From the NCBI GenBank assembly GCA_021432635.1, contig MU270029.1, positions 620,001-684,000 of the forward strand: a stretch of 64,000 nucleotides of DNA. Direction: 5' to 3'. Position 1 is the stretch's first letter. Each line of letters starts with the position of its first letter. Positions 55,671 to 64,000 of this stretch are shown in pieces. The stretch is from Thozetella sp. PMI_491. Lineage: Eukaryota > Ascomycota > Sordariomycetes > Chaetosphaeriales > Chaetosphaeriaceae. The notes below the pieces were generated by a model. That model saw nothing but the letters and a program-made list of their open reading frames with translations. It searched no databases and had not been told where the DNA came from. The position numbers and the translations under genes were made by a program.

Positions 55671-58024
55671 TTTCGCTACCATACTTCCTGAACTTTATTG
55701 TCTCTCCAGCTCGGTCGTCTGGGAGATTTCTGCCTTGTTTTATGCCTTTCCTGTCCGGAACTACAACCATAACTGCTACGACAGAGTGAAAACAGTTCTG
55801 AGTCATATTGAGCAGCGAAGGAGAGCACTATCTCACGAAAGCCGCTCTCTCTCTCGGTTAGAGAGCGAAGAGCCATTCAGGTGTCTGCGGAAACAAGGCA
55901 GCGCACAGAATTCTATTGACCAGACTAGATGACGGGCCCAGGAGAGACATGGAGATCTTGACGAAGTCGGAAGCATAGCTCTACGCCAGAGAGCCCTTGA
56001 GTTCTCCCACTCGGCTGAGGGGAAAGGCTATCTGGAATCAATTGCTCCGGTACTTTTGGAAGCTCCGCATGACGACTGTCAAAGGAGCCCGCGCCGGGAG
56101 CCTGCATAGAGAGTTTATTGTTTTGATGCCCTCAGGCGCCTAGCTGACATCGGCGCACGGACTGCGTGTAACCCCGAATTCCCCTTTTCGATTGTTTCCC
56201 CGAAGACTACTAGGTACCCCAAGTAAAGTAGGCTCGTTAGGACACGGCTATTGTACCCGATAAAAGAAAAAGGGATGCGCCTCTTATTTTACATGCTCTG
56301 TGATGTGATGTCCCGGTCCCGGACCGAAAGCTGCACGTCAGCATCGTGTCGGGCCTGCGTATGGCTTGTGCAAAGAACCCCGGCCGGGAATCCTCCCGTA
56401 ATAGCGCAATAGCGCCCCGGAAATGGGAGTCAACGTGCAGTTTATGGGTTCAATGCATGCGTGGGCAGACCACTTGGCGCCGTCCCACGGGGAGGGCTGC
56501 ATGCCTCACACAGCAACCGAGCTGCCGGACTGACGCTGCGTGGCTGCATAGTCCAGTGCATACAATGCACTAACCACCAGCCACCAGCGGCGGCCGCCGC
56601 TTGGGCCGCTGGGACCGGTGCCGCCCGCCCGCACTGGAATCGCCATCGACCCGCCGGAGTTGGCAGGTTTCGTATAAAGTTTTGTGCATCTCGGCGCTCC
56701 GGCCCCGCGCCGGCACAGCAGCCATAATAACGAGTTACATGTGCCGGTGTGCTCGGTCACCGCCGAGGTGGGTACGCCGCTGATGGCGCCCCGGACTAGT
56801 ACATGTCCGGCGCCTCACTGCTTCGGACTCGTAACCTACCTCGAGGAGCTCGTGTATTTTTATTCATTTTCTGGGGGCGGGAACGGACCTGCTGGCGGGG
56901 AAGCTGCCCTACGCTCGGCACCCTCCAATAAGACGCAGCCCGGCGAGTTGGGGAGCTGGGGGCCGGGACAAAGAATATCCTGTTTGGATAGTGCTGCTGC
57001 CACACAGTTGGGGGGGCTTTGGAATCGAACGCCGGGAGGCGCAAAAATAATCTGGTGTATTGGTTGGCGATCCACGAGGGGGGGAAATCTGGCGAGGACG
57101 GTGATGACTAAGGTGATTGTGGTGGTTGCCCGGAATAGCGATGGGAACAAGGGTCCTGCCGGGGATGCGAATGGGTGGTCATGGTCGTGGAACTCCAGCG
57201 CATGTGTCCGCATCACACTCACTCTCACGCCGCCCCCGCCCCCTCTCCCCTTTTTATCGCATCAGGGCGTACACAACGCCGTGGCCAGGTTCGCCAGGCT
57301 CCTGAGGCCACAACTGGCGAGTAACTCGTCATATACTTGCGAGGGGCCGATGCTGACCTCGGCTAGGGTTCGGGCCGAAACGGAAGGTGAACTGCTGTCG
57401 CCGGGCCTTTTGTTGGCTGTTCTGATTGATCCGTTTGTAAGTGGTGTTGCCGCCGACCACCTCGGGCGCCGCGCCGCCGCGCCCGAGCAGGCAGCCACCG
57501 GCGTTAGAGGCCGCAACCGGGGCAGAACGAGGACCCGTGTCTCCGAGCCACTGGGCCCTTCTCTGGCGACGTCTGCGCTGGAACAGCGCGTCAGCAAAGG
57601 CCAAAGTCCAGGGCGCGCGGGCAGGGGGAGAGAGGGGGCCAGCGGCGAAACAGTTCTGACAGCTGCACCCCAGGCGGAGCCCGAGGTCTGCGGTCGGCGG
57701 TTCCCCCCTTCTAGCCGCCTTCTAGCTCCCTGCGGAGGCCGCTGGTGGCATACGGGACGTTGCGAACCCGACTCCTAGCCCTCCGAAAATATCCCAATAT
57801 TGGCACGATCAGCCTGCTAACTCACAAGCCAAGCGTCTGAAAAGGAAATGGGGTCTTTTCGCCGGGGCCAATGGAACCTAGCAGGTGGTAGGCTGCCCCC
57901 AGCCACGGCGGGCTGCATTGTGTTTGTGCGGTGCAGGCCAAAGTACAACTCGTAAGGTACCCTGGGCTTTTGCGGCAACAGCCCGACTTCTCCTCTTGGC
58001 AGGTCGTTAGCGTTTGGCGGTGTC

Positions 58025-58054
58025 GCTGCCGCTGCCGCTGCCGCTGTCGCTGCG
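58025..58054 (+). repeat. GCTGCC hexamer repeat (about five units)
   Basis: Three perfect GCTGCC units are followed by two with one change each (GCTGTC, GCTGCG). On the minus strand the tract would encode Ala/Gly/Ser-type repeats, but no gene is supported. Confidence 0.85.
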
Positions 58055-58679
58055 CCCTCGGGTAGCCAGAGCGTTCCGCAGAAACGAAGCAACAGAAGGA
58101 AAGCAAAAGAAGGAGAAAAGATTAGGCAGACCTGTAAGATTTCAATATTGAGAGCATTTCCGATATGCTTCTTGGCCAAGGTGGTGAGCACTCTATCAGC
58201 GACACTCTAGAGCGGCGGGGACTTGTCATTTCCTCTTTGGCTCGACAGGGCCTCAGGGCCACAGGGCCCGGCGCTCACCGAGAGATCTTCGCCGCGATGG
58301 ATTCCGTCAATCTGCGACGGGCCCACGTGAGAAGGCCATCAAGCATCAAATTTGGCCGAAAGCTAGGCGATGGCAGCGTGCCGGGCCATCGAGGTAGGTT
58401 AAGGTATGTAGTTTGCTTGCGGGGCTCCGTTGGAATTCCGGACCCTGGCGCGGGCTTGCTTGCTTTTGGGTCCATCGTCGTGTAACAGCAGCATTCCCGG
58501 ATATGCCCCGGGGGCCTCGGGCTGCGTCCGCGCCGCTGGCTTACAGGGGTTCGGCTTTCAGCTCGTCACGGCCACCACGCCACATTCGGCTGTCAAAAGA
58601 TGGGGCAGCGGTGCCGCGCCCGAGGGAGCCAAGCAAGCGCTGCAGGCGCTGGTCCGTGTGGTTGCGTGGGCCTGACCCT

Positions 58680-58690
58680 CCCCCCCCCCC
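58680..58690 (+). repeat. Poly-C homopolymer (11 C)
   Basis: This is an uninterrupted run of eleven C in the desert. Length may be inexact. Confidence 0.9.
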
Positions 58691-61600
58691 GACTATCGAT
58701 GCCCCTGGTGTTGCATACTGCGCTCCGGAAATCGCTTTGTACCACCTTCCAGGCCCAACAGCCGGGCACACAGACCATGCCGCACCCGCTGCGCCGTTAC
58801 TACATCCCGGGCTTGCGGAACCCTCGAGATGGCCGAGGACATTGGGCGTATTGGGCGTCTTCGCTGTCGATCCCTTGGATCCCTCCCGCATCAGTCCAAC
58901 GGTCCGCCGGCGTCGGCTGTACAGAATACATATGCTTGCCGTGTCGGGTGGGGCCTGCACCCGCGCCGTCTCCCTGCCCTTGGGAGCCCACGTGCGCCGA
59001 AGCCGCTGAGCACACCGGACCGATTGTGACAGCAGTCACAGGACGAGAGAAGGCACGCGTGCGGGAAAATTCCACCGAAAGCAGTGCTATCCATGTCGAC
59101 TACGTATGGCTCGGCGATGTGCCGCCCGCCCCCGGTACCGCCATGCCCTTGGTGCCTTCGCTAGGGGCCGCAAGGTTGCTCTCTTGGACGCCGACTAAGA
59201 TGGCCTTTTGCATGCAAAGTCGTTGACAAAAAGGGAGGGTCGCGTGGTGGGCCACATATAAAATAAGGAAAAGTTCACTACTGTGTAGATTAGTGGACTG
59301 AAGTTCAGTTCTGTACCCTTTGGAGAGCGAGCCAATCAATGCTCCCAGGCTACTTTGGCGTCCCTGTGGCTTTGTTACAGTACCTGCCTAGCGTGCCCTT
59401 GGAGAGGGCGATGGAGTGGGAGGTGGGAGAGAAGGCAAGCATGCTTAGCAGGCGCGGGCAGGGGTGTTGATATTCGACCGCGGAGATGTGTGCACACTCC
59501 CGAGAGACCGGGGAGCGCAAGATCAGACGACAATATTGGACGGAGATTTCCACAGGGGGCTGATCGGGGAGCTCGAATTCCCGATTGCTTTACCTAATGC
59601 CGTTTAGCAGCCGAAACTGTCATTCGGCCGTTGCCTAGATCCGAGACCGAACTGTCGCCAGAAGGATCTTGGACTTGCGCCGATCCGTACAAACACGTGG
59701 GGTCTTCCCTAAACGAGTGTACGGCTGGGCCAATAGAGCGCCGTCACACAGCGCTCTATCTTGCACTTACACGCCAAAAAAGCCAAAAGTGTGGATAGAA
59801 AAAATGGCCATCACCTGTGGCGCCAATTCCATATTGAACCGCCTAGCAGCTTCGCATCTGCAGCTGTGTCGTGTCGTGTGGGACCGTTGGGACCTCGTAT
59901 GCGATATGTAAGCCACGCTATCCTGATGCATGCTTGTTTCTAAATCGGGTACCCAATGACACTGAATTGCCCGTTTAAGCTAGGGAGCGAAGGAAAGGGC
60001 GGCTGAAGTTATACGTGAACTGCATTGATTCGACCTTCGGGCTACCAGTACGAGATAGCAAATAGGGATTGCGTCTAACAAACTTGGACATGCTGACGGT
60101 GTGTGTCAATTAGATGGAAAGTGAGGCTTGCTTGACACTGCGCCTTACATGCGCTTTCCCACGCCATGTAAGGGCTACTCAGCCCCGCCTGCCGATATAG
60201 CTTTCCAGACAGGGCGAGATAAGAGACATCAGACATTGCGCTTGCGAGTGGCCCAGTAGTAAATTGACTGTTGAACGGACGGCTTGCTGTCTAATCTCAG
60301 CCGCGGTCTTCGTAGCATGTGTATGTGGACTAGAAGCCTTTTGACGCCCCTAGGCCACTGCTCCCCGTGACTTTGGCGTGTCGTCTCGCCATATCGGCTC
60401 ATGCAAGCAGCCGTGTAGCGCTCGTGGACAACGCCACCCAAAGCAGGGACGTTGCATTCGCCACATCGACCAGATCTCTGGGACAGGAAAAGAGAGAAAG
60501 CATGCTCGAGGAAATCTCGGCCATGCCGGTTTTGGCCTATCTTGCCGCGCCCCAGCCGCGGTATGCCGGCACTTCTTGTGTGATGGGGGCGTAGAACCGG
60601 TCGGGACTGGTGCCTTATTTGATCAATATTCACGGACCTTGTGCTTTGGTTCTCTCGCCAATCATCGCTTACCTCGCCCCTCCAACTTCAACGACCTGGC
60701 TTCTCATATGGAAACCTAGGGCGGGTTTAGCCTATATGAATGCACTGGAATCAAGGCCAAGCCGATGTGTACGCCATCGCCGATGGGCCGGGAGACGGAG
60801 AAGGGTCGAGGCATCGTTCATCGTCTTCAATTCATCCTCTTTGGCTAAGATGATACGAAAAGGAGATCGAAAACCCCATAACCAGAGGCATTTCCACACA
60901 TAAAAGTTTATGGACACCACTTACACGATTCCACCCAACGCTGTTGTCCTGCGACGTCCGGCGATTTCTCGATCATATTCAGCGGCTCGTGGTTGAAAAT
61001 AGAGATTGCAATGGTTGAGTGAAACCTCTAAAGCTCTATAGTTAGTCAATTGGTATTCAAAGCCTTGGCCACGAGGCTCGGAGCTTGGCAAGTCGGTGAA
61101 ACGGCCAGGAGAAACCCTGCCCGGAAGGTTCACTCGCGCCACATGTCCCATCAAGAAATGCAGACGTCTCTAAACAACATTGGATGCAATGCCTACGAAA
61201 CGTCTATCCTCCTAGCGTTTCTACCCTGCGCTAGCAATTGCTGGAAAAACAAAGACTCGAGCAGCGGGCTGGCTCGAGCCGAGCCGGTGAAGGAGTCGCC
61301 AATGCTTTGTTCTGCAATCTGCATTGCGCTTGCGCTCCCCCAGAGCGCCTCATTGGCGATCGCTCACCCGCCCCTGCGTCATGATTAGCTACAGCTGCTG
61401 AACTCTAGTCACGCTTTCCAGCACATGCCGCCCAACCGCCTGTAAGCGGTCCGTGGTTCTCTCGCATCATATAGCCCCGTTAGGGGAGCAAGGCTGACCG
61501 TCCATAGGGCAGCCACTTGGGTCAAGTGCACTGTGGCATGCAGCGGTCACCTCAATGGTGGTGGTGAAATGCGTCCGGTGCAGCCACCCCGGGGGTTATC

Positions 61601-62228
61601 CTGGTTAGGCCCGGCGCTGCGCTGCTTGGGCGGTCTCCGCGCCCCGGGACCATGTTCCCCCCAGGGCATGCGGGCCGCAATAAGCTCTGCAGAAGGGCAG
61701 CCGACCAAAACACACCTAGACCGGGGCCGCCTGCAGGGCGCAGGGCGCGTGCAGCAAAACAGCACGCGACCTGCGACGAATCTGGAAAGGCAATCATGCT
61801 GAATACCGTACGGTAGCCTATGGACCAAGACGGAAAAGTGAACAAGAATATAAAATAAAAATAAAAATAGCAATGATGATACGGAAACCCGCGCTGAGCG
61901 CGCGCCATGATTATGATCCGGCCCAAAACAGCATAGTGATATCCAAGAGGCCCAAAAACGCCGTATAGCTCTGTCTGTCCCTTACCAGATGTTAAAAACT
62001 GGCAGATCCTCCGCCCCCAAAACGTGGCTTCGGGTCCCTCAACAAGCAGCCCTAGGCCGAGCCGCCGGCCTGCTGCGCTGGCGGCTCCACGACCTTGGGG
62101 GCGGAGCCGAATGCAGGTCGCAAGAGATCTCTGAGATTCCCGGGGTGCTCGCTAGGCCGGGGGACGTTTAATCTCGCCGCGCGCCCGCCTGGGCCGGGTC
62201 GGGTCCCCCTCCCCATCTTCCCCCCCCC

Positions 62229-62387
62229 NNNNNNNNNNNNNNNNNNNNNNNNNNNNNNNNNNNNNNNNNNNNNNNNNNNNNNNNNNNNNNNNNNNNNNNN
62301 NNNNNNNNNNNNNNNNNNNNNNNNNNNNNNNNNNNNNNNNNNNNNNNNNNNNNNNNNNNNNNNNNNNNNNNNNNNNNNNNNNNNNNN
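62229..62387. other. Assembly gap (159 N)
   Basis: A run of N is preceded directly by a C homopolymer, suggesting that the assembly broke in a low-complexity tract. True length is unknown. Confidence 0.98.
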
Positions 62388-62781
62388 CTTCCTTGGCGGT
62401 CACCGAACGCCGTGTTGGGTGACCCACCCTCCCCCCAAATCTCGGTAGCTTGGGACCTACCGTCCCTGCATCGATCGGCATCCGTTGAAGGTGTCATCCT
62501 GACGGGAAGGGCCTCCGATTAGTCGGGCGCGTAAGCAAGCGAGGGCGGGCCGGCAGCAGCTCTCGTTCGGCGGCTTACCAGTGGGCATATGCAAGCCCCT
62601 CCATTCCCCTTTTCCCTCTCGGCCTGCCGAGCGCGCTCTAATGCGGGTTTTTGGCTGCCTGCGGTCGGGGGTTTCGCTGGGGGAAGGGGGGAGGGTGACT
62701 GACTAAGGCCGTTGATAGTAGAAACCTGCAGCGTGTTACTCGTCTGGCCCCGATCGAACCGCGCTCGGATCCAAGAAATGA

Positions 62782-63642
62782 TCACTGCCCACCCCCTTGG
62801 TCTTGGTCCATTGCTGGATACGTCAGCAGTTCGCTCATGGGACTCAGGCTCTCGTCCTGGCCCGCCATCGAGGACGACGCCACGAAGGACGACGACGGTG
62901 ACGGCGTCTCCCAGTAGAGGTCCTCGACAGATGCTGTGTCACGATTCAAAAAGTCAGCTAAAACGGCACCCCCGAAACAAAGTTTAGGCCAGTCTGCACC
63001 ACGACCACTGGGGAAGGGGGAGGGGGCAGCAGCAGTCCCATTCCCCCCCGTCCCCCCCGTCCCCCCCCCTTCAGAGGTCGTTCCCCCCTCCAAATTCGCT
63101 CCCCAACTTCCGCTTCGGAGACCGAAAGAAAACGTACCCTGGTCCTCGAGGCTGTCATCTGCGGTGATGGACCCCTTCTTGATCGCCCGTTTCTCGAATC
63201 GGACAATGTCCTTAGGGTCGACGATCCTGCCGCGCAAGGTGAAGAGAGTGTCCTTTGGCGGATCTTCCCGTTCTCTGCGGCGCTTCGTCTTGATCATGGC
63301 CAAATATTCGGAGCCCTTGATGTATTTGGTGTCTAGGTTCCACTTCTTGATCTGGGTCTTGTACTGCTTTTCCCTGCGAACGCAAATGCATGCGTCCAAT
63401 TAGCGGCCAGTCGACACCGGGCCCCGGGGGGCGGCGGCGACTCGGAGCGCCGCCAGGGCCTTGGGTTGGGCTGGGTTTAGGGGGGGAAGAGGGCAAAGAG
63501 GCATCTCTTTATCTTACGTTGCTTTGAAGTAATGCTGGTTCTCCATCTCCTTCATGACATCCTTGAGCTTCATGCTGCTGTAGAGATGGGTAATTGCATC
63601 CCGGTATGCCTCCCAGTCCTCCGGCCTTGTGGGCCGGAACAT
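62782..63642 (-). CDS. Short Clr5-domain protein (170 aa)
   Basis: Three exons: 63642..63518, 63373..63138 and 62933..62782, introns 144 and 204 nt, phases agree. The Clr5 domain fills the N-terminus: residues about 8-60 read PEDWEAYRDAITHLYSSMKLKDVMKEMEN then QHYFKATEKQYKTQIKKWNLDTKYIK, split by the first intron. A basic region follows (KTKRRREREDPP, later RFEKRAIKKGS), then a Ser/Pro/acidic tail. Clr5 domains are helix-turn-helix-like elements at the start of many fungal proteins; fission-yeast Clr5 is a silencing factor. The chain is much shorter than typical Clr5 proteins with TPR tails. The second intron is unusually long and contains C-rich homopolymers. The frame is open upstream of the first ATG, but no earlier ATG exists. 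Confidence 0.78.
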
Positions 63643-64000
63643 GCTGGCTCGGCGGTCTTTGGTCACTCTCTTCGGTCCGTTTCTGCAGCTGTTGCCGCTG
63701 TATTGGGTGCGCCCAGGGGTCGCGCCTAGGCTGGTTCGGACACCGAAGCACCGCTGCGATGGGAGCGTGGGGAGGCTTCGTTAGTGGGCTTCTAGAAGAG
63801 CAATAGAAGGCCGGGAGCGCCGGGAGGAACGTAGTATTGGGTTGTTTCCAGAAGCCAGAGATGCAGGGACGAGATCGAAGGAGCCCCCAACTTATACATA
63901 CTACAGGCCCAGACCCAGCCCATAAGCAAGCCAGGCAGGAGGACAGCTCTGAGGTTTAATGTGTGTGCTTGGGGAAGGGGTTAAGCTGGCCCAGGTCCTG
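63643..64000. other. Upstream flank of the Clr5 gene
   Basis: These 358 bp run to the window end and hold the presumed leader and promoter. No other gene seen. Confidence 0.5.

Larger units (their letters stand above)
55671..62781. other. 7.1-kb gene desert between RRM and Clr5 genes (includes an N gap)
   Basis: These convergent genes are separated by a stretch in which I recognise no gene. The longest frame, 56684-57778 (364 codons), is biased GC-rich sequence without domain. Two short minus-strand stretches at about 58150-58205 and 58275-58345 read like protein but cannot be joined. There are a hexamer repeat, a C-run and an assembly gap. Confidence 0.45.

Noticed and set aside
56684-57778. 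364-codon plus-strand open frame in the desert
   Set aside because: Composition is generic GC-rich (Gly/Ala/Arg/Pro); no domain, no signal peptide, and no splice partners. Probably a chance frame.
58150-58480. Two minus-strand stretches that read like protein (LTTLAKKHIGNALNIEI and LDGLLTWARRRLTESIAAKI)
   Set aside because: I could not join them in a consistent frame or match them to a family. Possibly an unrecognised or decayed gene, but not supportable.
62740-62775. tRNA-like T-loop (GATCGAACC on the + strand, read on the minus strand)
   Set aside because: No five-base T-stem, acceptor stem or anticodon arm could be formed around it. Other TTCGA matches (near 570 and 57020) failed the same test.

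Overview
This window is nuclear DNA of a filamentous ascomycete, most likely a Sordariomycete of the Sordariales type. The signs are short introns (mostly about 50-80 nt) with GTRNGT donors, CTRAC-like branch sites and YAG acceptors; GC-rich coding sequence; wide spacers rich in pyrimidine tracts; and a full set of fungal proteins, including a DIM-5-type H3K9 methyltransferase, a Clr5-domain protein, a Trl1 tRNA ligase and a DUF4396 protein. I found no bacterial, viral or intact transposon gene, no tRNA or rRNA, and no CRISPR array. All splice models were built by hand from reading-frame continuity, splice signals and remembered family sequences.

Layout. 1-453 is the 5' end of a kinesin (-) cut by the window edge. 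4.3-6.2 kb is an acidic nuclear-looking protein. 7.96-8.2 kb is a tiny spliced gene for a 62-residue Cys-ended protein. 9.65-26.4 kb is a dense housekeeping block: RPT5, a UPF0132/Tic20-like membrane protein, mitochondrial uL10m, TRP4, TRL1, YAR1, RPP40, TRM11 and GID4. 27.7-36.9 kb holds mago nashi, SEC26, a UBTD/DC-UbP-type ubiquitin-like protein and dim-5. 38.3-48.4 kb holds a GNAT acetyltransferase, a His-rich DUF4396 membrane protein, the ER/nuclear-envelope protein Ish1, an amino-acid permease and a secreted GH16 glucanase. From 48.4 kb to the end the window is mostly gene desert around two regulator-like genes, an RRM protein (53.8-55.7 kb) and a short Clr5 protein (62.8-63.6 kb), with one 159-base N gap.

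How the genes work together. Three genes within about 8 kb act on tRNA: TRL1 (exon ligation), RPP40 (RNase P, 5' end) and TRM11 (G10 methylation). The last two are divergent from one 458-bp spacer. YAR1 (ribosome assembly) lies between them and ends 40 bp from RPP40. RPT5 and GID4 both belong to protein turnover. dim-5 lies beside a spacer with a RIP-like dinucleotide bias, which fits a genome that mutates and silences repeats.

Several true proteins are not what the longest reading frames suggest. dim-5 has a separate 16-codon first exon. The UBTD-like gene has an intron directly after the ATG, which creates an MGCC lipidation signal. RPP40 needs six exons. The 62-residue gene is split after codon 4.
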